The notes under the pieces: model-generated | Seen by the model: only the letters and a program-made list of their open reading frames with translations | Databases searched by the model: none | Told to the model about the DNA's origin: nothing | Translations under genes and position numbers: made by a program | Source: FEN-1297 sp964498065 | Lineage (GTDB): Bacteria > Bacteroidota > Ignavibacteria > Ignavibacteriales > Ignavibacteriaceae | DNA length: 12,370 nucleotides | Assembly (NCBI GenBank): GCA_964498065.1 | Contig: CAZCFZ010000107.1 | Location: 1-12,370, forward strand | Direction of reading: 5' to 3' | Part shown: piece by piece, positions 1 to 7,178 of the stretch | Numbering within the stretch: position 1 is the first letter of the stretch | Layout: each line of letters opens with the position of its first letter

Positions 1-26
1 GGTTATACAAAGAATTGAAATTTTTA

Positions 27-55
27 TTGACAATGGAATTGAGATTTTTTATTTT
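27..55 (+). promoter_or_regulatory. Candidate promoter for the lipoprotein array
   Basis: TTGACA at 27-32 matches the -35 consensus exactly. A 17-bp spacer follows, then TATTTT at 50-55 as a possible -10. The predicted start near 62 would leave a leader of about 35 bases before the ATG at 98. The region is AT-rich, so chance matches are likely, and the lineage may use different -7/-33 elements. Inference only. Confidence 0.4.
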
Positions 56-97
56 ATAAAAAATAAATTCAACAACTCTAGAAATTTTGGGGATTTC

Positions 98-874
98 ATG
101 AAAAAATTGCTCGCCTTTTTTGCAATCATTTTATTAAGTATTTATTTCGGATGTTCGACTAATTTAGTTTCGCCCTCTTTATCAAATACATCCCAGTCTG
201 GTAAAGTAGCGTTGAAAATCAGTAGTGATAGTATTCCTAGTAATGTTATAATGGTTTCAGCGATATTAAGTCGAAGTGGAGAAGATACCTTAACAAGCAG
301 TGTAAATCCATTGTCAGGTTCATCAGCAGAAATAAATTTTACGAATGTTCCCGTAGGCACATGGCACTTAAAGGTTAATGCTGATAATAACACCGGAATA
401 ATTTTATATACCGGCGAAACCGACTTACAAATTAATGCCGACGAGATTACAAATGTTCAGTTAACGCTAATGCCTACAGGAAACGGAACCGGCAGTATTT
501 ATATACATGTTAATTGGGGGCAAAGTGATGCTGCATGGACGGATTACACTGGTAATCCGGTTCTAACAAATTCCGACTCCTTATACGGTATTCATGGTTT
601 TGGAAATCCTCAAGTTATAATTGAAAATGGGACTTATAAAATGTGGTATAAGAATCTTGAAAATAACGGAGTTTCCACAATAAGCTATGCTGTTTCCAAT
701 GACGGAATTACTTGGGAAAAAGTTGGTGACGGTCCAGTTATTAATTTGGGAGAACCAGGCAGTTGGGATGCAGGAACTGTAACAACAGGCCCTGTAATAA
801 AAGAAAACGGATTATATAAAATGTATTATAGTGGTGCGGTAGAGAAGCACATCAGCCATGGCAAATTGGATTAG
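98..874 (+). CDS. N-terminal fragment of propeller lipoprotein copy 1
   Basis: This 258-residue frame holds the signal peptide with lipobox I-Y-F-G-C (Cys19), the beta-sandwich-like domain (about residues 35-145) and the first one and a half blades. The first S-x-D-G-I-x-W motif is present. The last 11 or so residues, after K-M-Y-Y-S-G-A, are out of frame and do not resemble the paralogs. If translated it would be a lipid-anchored N-terminal domain with an incomplete propeller, probably unstable. It would be a full-length gene if the frameshift is a sequence error. Confidence 0.6.
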   Translation: MKKLLAFFAIILLSIYFGCSTNLVSPSLSNTSQSGKVALKISSDSIPSNVIMVSAILSRSGEDTLTSSVNPLSGSSAEINFTNVPVGTWHLKVNADNNTGIILYTGETDLQINADEITNVQLTLMPTGNGTGSIYIHVNWGQSDAAWTDYTGNPVLTNSDSLYGIHGFGNPQVIIENGTYKMWYKNLENNGVSTISYAVSNDGITWEKVGDGPVINLGEPGSWDAGTVTTGPVIKENGLYKMYYSGAVEKHISHGKLD

Positions 875-1407
875 CAGTTTCTTCTGATGGAATAAATGGG
901 GAAAAATATCCAAACCCTGTTATTTATTCAAGTAATGGATGGGATTATAGTGTTGGTGCTAATGCAATTGTTAAAAGAGATAGTATTTATTACTTGTACT
1001 ATAGTGGCTGGCAGTCACCTTCAACCTACCAGGAAGGGCTGGCTACTTCAACTGATGGAAAAAATTGGACTAAGTATGAAGGTAATCCGATTCTTACTCC
1101 TACAGATAATTGGGAGGGTACAGGCGCCTATTATACATCCGTAATATTTGAGAACAATGAGTTTAAGATGGTATATATGGGTACTAATGCTGAGCTTGGG
1201 AAAGCAATTTCCGATGACGGAATACACTGGATAAAGGATAGTGGTAATCCTTATTTTTCAGGCTCTCAAACTTCTAATAATTGGTGCTCCAGACCGGTTT
1301 ATCCCTGTCTTATAAAGGTGGGAGATACCTATAGGGTATATTATAATAGCAGTGTATCTACAAATGATCCTCAAGCAATCGGTTTCTTTACGATAAAAAA
1401 TTTTTAG
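833..1407 (+). CDS. C-terminal fragment of propeller lipoprotein copy 1
   Basis: This frame continues copy 1 after the frameshift and encodes blades 2-5. It has the motifs S-S-D-G-I-N-G, S-T-D-G-K-N-W and S-D-D-G-I-H-W, and the C-terminal blade strand Y-R-V-Y-Y. The first ATG in this frame is at 994, but that codon lies inside a blade strand (Y-L-Y-Y-S-G-W precedes and overlaps it), so it is not a natural start. The stretch has no signal peptide of its own and is best read as the detached 3' part of the gene. Confidence 0.55.
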
Positions 1408-1463
1408 TAAATTGTTGAAATTATCTATCACAAAAATATTTTTAGTTTAAATAAGCAAAAATT

Positions 1464-2768
1464 ATGAGGAAAATAATTCCTTTTATAGTAGCACTTTTTT
1501 TTACTATTTATTTTGGCTGTTCAAATAATTTAGTTTCTCCGTCTTTAAATAATACGCCAAAATCGGGCCAAGTAGCATTAAAAATCAGCAGTGACAGCAT
1601 ACCGAGCAATGTTGTAAAGGTAACAGCTGTATTGAAACGGAGCGGAAAAGATACATTAACAAATAGTATTGAAGCAATAACTGATAACTCAGCTACATTA
1701 AATTTTTCAAATATCCCTGTTGGAAGCTGGCATCTGAAAGTAAATGCTGAAAACGATAATGGAATTATTATATACACCGGTGAAACGGATATAATTATAC
1801 AAAGCGGCATCACAACTCAGGTTAATTTAAATTTAGTTCCTGTTAATAATGGTACAGGAAATATTGTTATTATCGTAAATTGGGAGAATTATTCAAATAA
1901 TTGGGAAGATTATTCCGGTAATCCCGTTCTAAATATAGTTGAATCAAGTAGTCCATTCGGAATAACAAGTCCTAAAATATTAGTAGATGATTCGGTTATG
2001 AAAATGTGGTATAGACAACAAGGTGCATCCGGGCATTCAACAATTGGATACGCAATCTCAAATGATGGAATTAATTGGTCTTTTCCAGTAAATCATCCAG
2101 TTTTGTATAGAGGTGTTGCAAGTGAATGGGATTCGTATTTCGTTACAGATGGTGTTGTATTAAAAGAAAATGGTTCTTATAAAATGTATTATAGAGGTTC
2201 TAATGTACATGATGGGTATGCTGCTATTGGATTAGCTATATCATCCGATGGTATAAATTGGGAAAAATATCCTTACCCGGTTATGGTTCCAAATGTAACT
2301 GAAATTGTCATAGGTCCTGAAAATATTATTAAAGTAAATGGAAAGTATTATTTATATTATAATATGCTTAATAATGGATACATAACTGTTGGATTAGCGA
2401 TATCTAGCGATGGAATAAACTGGACTAGATACCAAAATCCTATTTTATATCCTACTTTATCATGGGAAGGATCAGGTATTTATTTCTCATCAATAATATA
2501 TGAAAATGAAGTTTATAAAATGGTTTATGTAAATTCCAATGCTAATGTTTCAGCTTTTGGGGAAGCAATTTCTTTAGATGGTATAAATTGGGAGAAAGTA
2601 GGTTCTATTCCATTCTTTAATAGTAATGAAACATCGGGACACTGGGCAAATAAAATTACATATCCGTTTTTAATTAAATTTCGGGGAAATTATAGAGTAT
2701 ATTATAATAATCACAATCCTTCTGATGGTATTTATAAAATAGGTTTTGTTGAGAGTTCAGCATTTTAA
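1464..2768 (+). CDS. Surface lipoprotein with five-bladed beta-propeller, copy 2
   Basis: A 434-residue intact paralog. Residues 1-18 form a basic, hydrophobic signal peptide ending in the lipobox I-Y-F-G-C, with Cys19 as the lipidation site. Residues about 35-140 form the conserved beta-sandwich-like domain ending in V-N-W. Residues about 150-434 hold five blades, each opened by a K-M-W/Y-Y-like strand. Four carry S-x-D-G-I-N-W, with Trp at 205, 266, 320 and 376; the last blade lacks it. The motif resembles a shortened Asp-box and is common in GH43/GH32-like propellers. I cannot identify a catalytic acid/base set, so glycan binding is as plausible as hydrolysis. It starts 56 bases after copy 1 and is probably co-transcribed. 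The probable location is the outer membrane, facing the surface or the periplasm. Confidence 0.8.
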   Translation: MRKIIPFIVALFFTIYFGCSNNLVSPSLNNTPKSGQVALKISSDSIPSNVVKVTAVLKRSGKDTLTNSIEAITDNSATLNFSNIPVGSWHLKVNAENDNGIIIYTGETDIIIQSGITTQVNLNLVPVNNGTGNIVIIVNWENYSNNWEDYSGNPVLNIVESSSPFGITSPKILVDDSVMKMWYRQQGASGHSTIGYAISNDGINWSFPVNHPVLYRGVASEWDSYFVTDGVVLKENGSYKMYYRGSNVHDGYAAIGLAISSDGINWEKYPYPVMVPNVTEIVIGPENIIKVNGKYYLYYNMLNNGYITVGLAISSDGINWTRYQNPILYPTLSWEGSGIYFSSIIYENEVYKMVYVNSNANVSAFGEAISLDGINWEKVGSIPFFNSNETSGHWANKITYPFLIKFRGNYRVYYNNHNPSDGIYKIGFVESSAF

Positions 2769-2857
2769 CGAAATTCCCAAAGCTACATTATTTGAAGAAG
2801 GCTTTATCTCTTATAAGTTAAGGTCATAGATTTGGTAACAAACAAGGGATAGTGAAA

Positions 2858-4165
2858 ATGAAAAGATTATTACAGGTTTTATTTGTAATTCTTCTAGTTA
2901 TTTATTTTGGCTGTTCAAATAATTTAGTTTCTCCATCTTTAAGTAATTCATCTGAATCGGGCCAAGTAGCATTAAAAATCAGCAGCGATAGTATACCGAG
3001 CAATGTTGTAAAGGTTACTGCAATATTGAGCCGCAGCGGGGAAGATACTTTGACAAATAGTGTTGAGCCGATATCCGGTAACTCTGCTACTTTAAATTTT
3101 ACGAGTGTAGCAGTAGGAACATGGCATTTAAAAGTAAATGCAGATGATAACAGCGGAGTAATATTATATACGGGAGAAACCGATATACAAATTTCTGCCG
3201 GAGAAGTAACAAACGTAACCTTAACATTAATTCCAACAGGACATGGTACAGGAAGTGTTTATATACAAGTTAATTGGGGGAGTCAGTCTTCTTTAATAGA
3301 CTATTTTTACAATCCGATTTTTTCACCGCAAGACAATTCTAGCGTGCCTAATGCTGTGAGTACTTCAAAAATTTTATATGATAACGGAATTTTTAAAATG
3401 TGGTACCTTTGTACTTATAATTCCGGTAAAGGTAATGTTTGGTATGCCGAATCCAAAGATGGTATAAATTGGGTAAATAAAACAAATACACCCGTCTTTA
3501 CCAATGATAGTTTAGGTACTTGGGATGATTATACTGTAGGTCCAGGAGCGATAATAAAAGATGACCAGGGTAATTACAGAATGTATTTTAATGGTTGGAG
3601 TTCTCAATATGGAGAATGGCAGGTAGGATTAGCAACTTCAGCTGATGGTATTCATTGGGAAAGATATAATGATCCGGTTCTCAAAGCCGATAGCTCTAAT
3701 GAATTTAAAATCGGAGCCGTATCTGTTTTAAAGTATAATGGCACTTATTATATGTATTATTCTTCAAGTCCAATTAACTATTACGATAACATGCGAATTA
3801 ATTTAGCAACATCTTCAGACGGTTTAAATTGGACTAAATATTCGGGTAATCCTATTTTAAGCCCTACTCTGCCCTGGGAGGGGATTGGCGTTACGTTTCC
3901 TGCTGTTATATATGATAATAATCATTTTATAATGGTTTACAGCAGTTCCGATAGGACTAAATTCGGAATTGCATATTCTCAAGACGGAAAAACATGGACG
4001 AAAAATTCAAACTACTTATTAAGTAATCAAATGACAAACCGGAAATGGGTTCAAATTAATTATCCTTTTTTAATAAAAGTCGGTAATGAATATAGACTAT
4101 ATTATTCTGCAACACCATATGGATATACTGTAGAAATTTGTATGACCCAGTCATTTAATTTATAA
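2858..4165 (+). CDS. Surface lipoprotein with five-bladed beta-propeller, copy 3
   Basis: I chose the ATG at 2858 over a GTG at 2852. It puts the lipobox cysteine (I-Y-F-G-C) at residue 19, as in copies 1 and 2, and sits about 8 bases after AGGGA. The product is 435 residues. Residues about 34-141 are the beta-sandwich-like domain, very close to copies 1 and 2. The propeller follows, with S-x-D-G-x-x-W motifs ending at Trp205, Trp267, Trp325 and Trp380 (the last reads S-Q-D-G-K-T-W). The propeller differs from copies 1 and 2 but matches copy 4 over long stretches, such as T-W-D-D-Y-T-V-G-P-G-A-I-I-K-D-D and W-E-G-I-G-V-T-F-P-A-V-I-Y-D-N-N. The gene therefore looks like a domain mosaic. GH43/GH32-like fold by motif; enzymatic activity unproven. 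Confidence 0.8.
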   Translation: MKRLLQVLFVILLVIYFGCSNNLVSPSLSNSSESGQVALKISSDSIPSNVVKVTAILSRSGEDTLTNSVEPISGNSATLNFTSVAVGTWHLKVNADDNSGVILYTGETDIQISAGEVTNVTLTLIPTGHGTGSVYIQVNWGSQSSLIDYFYNPIFSPQDNSSVPNAVSTSKILYDNGIFKMWYLCTYNSGKGNVWYAESKDGINWVNKTNTPVFTNDSLGTWDDYTVGPGAIIKDDQGNYRMYFNGWSSQYGEWQVGLATSADGIHWERYNDPVLKADSSNEFKIGAVSVLKYNGTYYMYYSSSPINYYDNMRINLATSSDGLNWTKYSGNPILSPTLPWEGIGVTFPAVIYDNNHFIMVYSSSDRTKFGIAYSQDGKTWTKNSNYLLSNQMTNRKWVQINYPFLIKVGNEYRLYYSATPYGYTVEICMTQSFNL

Positions 4166-4168
4166 GTT

Positions 4169-4184
4169 TGAATTTTAAAATTCA
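4169..4184. terminator. Perfect 16-bp palindrome after copy 3, possible weak terminator
   Basis: TGAATTTTAAAATTCA begins three bases after the copy 3 stop codon. It can fold as a 6-bp stem with a TTAA loop, followed by the T-rich GAATTTTATTT. The stem is nearly all A-T, so termination would be weak. It may only reduce read-through into copy 4, or be chance in AT-rich DNA. Confidence 0.25.
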
Positions 4185-4220
4185 GAATTTTATTTACTTC
4201 ATAAATAATTCGGGGAAACA

Positions 4221-5528
4221 ATGAAATATATACTTTCAATAATATTTGTATTTTTATTCTTTTTGTCTAGCTGCTCAGATAGTAATATATCCAAGCATAA
4301 TTCTGTTAAACATAATGCAGGTCAGGCTGCTTTGAATTTTGATAAAAATGGAATCCCGTCCAAAGTTGTAAGTATAACTGCTTACCTAATCAGAAATAAG
4401 GCCGATACTCTAATGCGTAAAATAGATATTGTAAATAATCCTGGTAATTCTATTATTTTTACCGGTGTGCCGCTAGGGAAATGGCATTTAAAAATGATTG
4501 CCCAAAACAAGGCAGGCAGTATAATTTATTCCGGTACAGATGATATTTTAATAAAACCCGGTGAAACTTCAAATGTTAAGTTGAACTTAATGCCGGATAA
4601 GAATAAAACAGGAAGCGTTCATATTACAGTAAATTGGGGAAAATCAAATCAACATTGGTTAAATTATCCAGATAATCCTATTTTCACTAGACTGAACAAT
4701 CCTTCCAGGCCAAATGGAGTTAGTACCGCAAAAATAATTTTCGATAAAGGCATATATAAGATGTTCTATATATGTATTTATAATTCCGGTAAAGGTAATA
4801 TCTGGTATGCCGAATCGTCCAACGGCATTACCTGGCAAAATATATTGGAGGAACCGGTTTTTGAAAATGACACTAGAGGCACATGGGACGACTACACTGT
4901 TGGCCCGGGCGCCATAATAAAAGATGATAATGGAAACTATAAATTATATTATAATGGCTGGAGTTCACAAGAAGGGAAGTGGCAGGTAGGGCTTGCTTTA
5001 TCCACTGACTGCATTCATTGGCATAGATATCCGTATCCGGTGCTAAAAGCTAACGATTCAAACGAATTTAAAATTGGTGCCGTATCTGTTATAAAAAATA
5101 ACAACTTGTATTACATGTACTATTCATCTAGCCCAAGAGATAATTACAATAATATGAGAATAAACTTAGCTGTATCCCGCGATGGTATTCACTGGGACAA
5201 ATACTCCGGCAATCCAATCTTAAGCCCATCTTTTCCCTGGGAAGGAATTGGTGTTACCTTTCCTGCAGTTATATACGATAATAATCGTTTTGTAATGATA
5301 TACAGTAGTAAAGATAGAACGAAATTTGGGATTGCCTATTCTAAAGATGGTAAAAATTGGATAAAAAATTTCAATTATGAATTTAGCAATATGATGACAC
5401 GGAATAAATGGTCGCAAATAAATTATCCGTTTTTACTTAAGGTTGGGAATAAATATAGATTATATTATACGGCTACATCTTCAAATAATTCAATGGAGAT
5501 TTGTTTATTGCAAGCATCAAAACTGTAG
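4221..5528 (+). CDS. Surface lipoprotein with five-bladed beta-propeller, copy 4
   Basis: This 435-residue intact paralog has an ATG about 5 bases after GGGGA. The signal peptide ends in a more classical lipobox, F-L-S-S-C (Cys18). The beta-sandwich-like domain (about residues 33-139) is the most divergent of the four, keeping G-K-W-H-L-K, I-I-Y-S-G and T-G-S-V-H-I-T-V-N-W-G. The propeller is strongly similar to copy 3, roughly 70% identical by eye. Its blade motifs are S-S-N-G-I-T-W, S-T-D-C-I-H-W (Cys264 replaces the conserved Gly), S-R-D-G-I-H-W and S-K-D-G-K-N-W. It is the last gene of the array and converges with the glycosyltransferase gene 80 bases away. Function is inferred only from fold-like motifs: a GH43/GH32-like surface or periplasmic glycan-active or glycan-binding lipoprotein. 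Confidence 0.8.
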   Translation: MKYILSIIFVFLFFLSSCSDSNISKHNSVKHNAGQAALNFDKNGIPSKVVSITAYLIRNKADTLMRKIDIVNNPGNSIIFTGVPLGKWHLKMIAQNKAGSIIYSGTDDILIKPGETSNVKLNLMPDKNKTGSVHITVNWGKSNQHWLNYPDNPIFTRLNNPSRPNGVSTAKIIFDKGIYKMFYICIYNSGKGNIWYAESSNGITWQNILEEPVFENDTRGTWDDYTVGPGAIIKDDNGNYKLYYNGWSSQEGKWQVGLALSTDCIHWHRYPYPVLKANDSNEFKIGAVSVIKNNNLYYMYYSSSPRDNYNNMRINLAVSRDGIHWDKYSGNPILSPSFPWEGIGVTFPAVIYDNNRFVMIYSSKDRTKFGIAYSKDGKNWIKNFNYEFSNMMTRNKWSQINYPFLLKVGNKYRLYYTATSSNNSMEICLLQASKL

Positions 5529-5608
5529 AAACTAAAAATGATTTGTGATTAAAATAAAATTTCCAGCTCAAAACTGCCGTTATAATTATTAGTTCAAATA
5601 TTATTTGA

Positions 5609-6874
5609 TCAAATTGTTTCCATAATAGATGCTAATTCTCTGCAAATATTTTTCCGATCATATTTTTTAATATTGGCAATATTAAAATTAAATTTTATTT
5701 TATTTTCTAAAATATCTCCGGCATCTTGGGAATAGTTAAAAATATTTCCCGCATTAGCTTCGGTAATAATTTTTTTAACTTCTTCATTATCGTTACCGAA
5801 TGCAATTATCGGCTTTCCGGCTCTCAAATATTCGAATAATTTTCCGGGAACATGTCTCTTTTCCGTGGCACATACTAAAAGATAAGAAGCTCTTCCAAGC
5901 TCTTCAATCATTTGATTGTATGGAAGAAATCCCAAATAATTCGTATAATCTTCAAGGCCGGAATTTTTAATTGTTTCTTTAATTCCCGGGCTGACGCTTC
6001 CGATAAAATGAATTTTTAATTTTCTCCCATTCCCTATCTCTTTTCTAACCCGATTCCAGAAAGCCGGAATATTCTGAAAATCAAAAATATTACCGGCATG
6101 AACAATTATTTCATTTTCGTTATTTTCATGTTTTCTAATTTCATTATTATTAAAATCATCTTCATTAAATCCCCAGTAAAGTACATGAGACTTATTTGAT
6201 AGAAAATTATATTTTTTGACATAATCATCTTTCATTGTATTGGTAACAAAAATGGCTGTATCTGCGTGCTTTAAGACTTTTTTTTCAAGGTGATTGTCAA
6301 AAGCTAAAGTCAGTTTATTCCTTTTAAATCCTCTGTAATAGGCTATATCTACCCATGGATCAATAAATACCGGGATATGATGTGTTTTAAAATGCTTGCT
6401 GAGTTTCATCCCTATTAGATGAGCAGTATGAGGAGGGCCTATTGATATGATTGTTTCAAACTTTTCTTCTTTCAGTAATTTTTTCCCGTCACTTATAGCA
6501 GGGAAATACCATCCGGCACGTGCATCCGGTACAAATAAATTCATTCTTATCCAGATAGAAATCTTGTGGCTAAAATTATAATTTGTTTTTGATATTGTCT
6601 CGGACGCAATTAGCTGATCATCTTTATCTTTTCCAGTAAATTTTTTATAAACATCAAAGGGTTCATATGAATTAGTTTTAAATACTTTTAGATTTTTGTC
6701 AATATCCTTGAATAGATTTTCATCCCTTTTTGAAAACAAATCTTCCTTATTTACCGTTAAAACCAATGGCTGCCATCCGAATTCAGGTAAATACTTTATC
6801 ATTTTTAAAGGCCAATGAATAGATGCTTTGCCCGACGGCGGCCAATAATATGTTATGAATAATACTTTCTTCAT
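5609..6874 (-). CDS. Glycosyltransferase family 4-like protein
   Basis: A 421-residue protein of the size usual for GT-B fold, family-4-like glycosyltransferases, which transfer a sugar from a nucleotide-sugar donor to an acceptor glycan or lipid at the cytoplasmic face. The N-terminal acceptor domain opens with K-K-V-L-F-I-T-Y-Y-W-P-P-S-G and continues W-P-L-K-M-I-K-Y-L-P-E-F-G-W, typical of the group. D-P-W lies at 172-174. The linker strand I-I-V-H-A-G-N-I is at 256-263. The C-terminal donor domain has the G-K-L-F-E-Y-L-R-A-G-K-P-I-I block (344-357), the usual nucleotide-sugar site. No signal peptide or clear membrane span. The ATG is followed at once by the family start; its upstream DNA is A/T-rich without a clear Shine-Dalgarno. 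It stands alone, so the substrate cannot be named; cell-surface polysaccharide synthesis is the likeliest role. Confidence 0.85.
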   Translation of the reverse strand: MKKVLFITYYWPPSGKASIHWPLKMIKYLPEFGWQPLVLTVNKEDLFSKRDENLFKDIDKNLKVFKTNSYEPFDVYKKFTGKDKDDQLIASETISKTNYNFSHKISIWIRMNLFVPDARAGWYFPAISDGKKLLKEEKFETIISIGPPHTAHLIGMKLSKHFKTHHIPVFIDPWVDIAYYRGFKRNKLTLAFDNHLEKKVLKHADTAIFVTNTMKDDYVKKYNFLSNKSHVLYWGFNEDDFNNNEIRKHENNENEIIVHAGNIFDFQNIPAFWNRVRKEIGNGRKLKIHFIGSVSPGIKETIKNSGLEDYTNYLGFLPYNQMIEELGRASYLLVCATEKRHVPGKLFEYLRAGKPIIAFGNDNEEVKKIITEANAGNIFNYSQDAGDILENKIKFNFNIANIKKYDRKNICRELASIMETI

Positions 6875-7178
6875 TTATAAAAATAGAAATGAATAATTAA
6901 ACTTAATATGTCTTTATTTAACTTTAACAGTAAATTTAATTATAATAAGAAGAAAATTGAAACTAACATTTTACTAATAGGTTAAATTTTATCATTCAGC
7001 AATAATTTTATAAATAATTTATATTCTTCATTGCCAATTAAAACAATTTTAATTGTTCTTTTAGGAAAAATCCGAAAGCTTCATAATTTTACTCAACTTT
7101 TTTATATTTAAATGAATGAAAATCAGTCTAATTGCGCTGATGTAAAAAAAATTGTTCAGGATAATACAACGATTTAAA
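6875..7178. other. Divergent AT-rich spacer between glycosyltransferase and GroES-like genes
   Basis: No convincing gene is present. The spacer must hold the promoters for both flanking genes, but I cannot single out a strong one: GATAAT at 7160-7165 lacks a well-spaced -35. A 9-bp inverted repeat with a T-rich tail is listed separately. A 25-codon frame at 6908-6985 lacks a ribosome binding site and looks random. Confidence 0.6.
7035..7064 (+). terminator. Orphan hairpin with U-rich tail
   Basis: CAATTAAAA at 7035-7043 and TTTTAATTG at 7047-7055 form a perfect 9-bp stem with a three-base CAA loop, followed on the + strand by TTCTTTTAGG. The form is that of an intrinsic terminator, but no + strand gene precedes it and the next one starts at 7179. 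It could act as an attenuator in a long GroES-like leader, end a small RNA or stray antisense transcript, or be an operator dyad. The A-T composition makes chance possible. Confidence 0.35.

Larger units (their letters stand above)
98..1407 (+). pseudogene. Propeller lipoprotein, copy 1, broken by a -1 frameshift
   Basis: Reading from the ATG at 98 (GGGGA lies about 6 bases upstream) gives a lipoprotein whose frame ends at a TAG at 872-874. The same protein resumes in the frame one base back, open from 832, and runs to the TAG at 1405-1407. Joined, the product would be about 436 residues, matching the 434-435 of the three intact neighbours. The joint lies within 833-871, between the blade strand K-M-Y-Y-S-G and the words W-Q-I-G-L-A-V-S-S-D-G. 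This equals loss of one base (or gain of two). There is no homopolymer or X-XXY-YYZ slippery site, so decay or a sequencing error is likelier than programmed frameshifting. The next motif also reads D-G-I-N-G instead of D-G-I-N-W, a further sign of relaxed constraint. Confidence 0.75.
98..5528 (+). repeat. Tandem array of four paralogous propeller-lipoprotein genes
   Basis: Four genes of about 1.3 kb lie head to tail with gaps of 55-90 bases. All encode the same architecture: lipoprotein signal, beta-sandwich-like domain with the conserved words G-x-W-H-L-K and V-N-W, then blade repeats carrying S-x-D-G-I-x-W. By eye, copies 1-3 are most alike in the N-terminal third and copies 3-4 in the propeller. 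Nucleotide identity includes a run of about 36 bases around the lipobox in copies 2 and 3. This is local gene duplication; I see no flanking mobile element. Confidence 0.85.

Noticed and set aside
142..393. Minus-strand frame of 83 codons inside lipoprotein copy 1
   Set aside because: It is the antisense shadow of the conserved N-terminal domain; a similar shadow appears in copy 2 at 1508-1813, as expected from shared coding sequence.
833..874. Programmed -1 ribosomal frameshifting in lipoprotein copy 1
   Set aside because: The overlap has no X-XXY-YYZ slippery sequence or homopolymer; a single-base loss or sequence error explains it better.
98..5528. Diversity-generating retroelement or CRISPR-like repeat array
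   Set aside because: No reverse transcriptase, template/variable repeat pair or regularly spaced short repeats; the repetition is that of duplicated genes and propeller blades.
5594..5608. TCAAAT-ATT-ATTTGA hairpin between copy 4 and the glycosyltransferase gene
   Set aside because: The stem is only 6 bp and A-T rich, with no U-tract; too weak to call a terminator.
6908..6985. Short 25-codon frame upstream of the orphan hairpin
   Set aside because: No Shine-Dalgarno, composition rich in Asn/Lys/Ile as expected from random AT-rich DNA, and no recognisable protein features.
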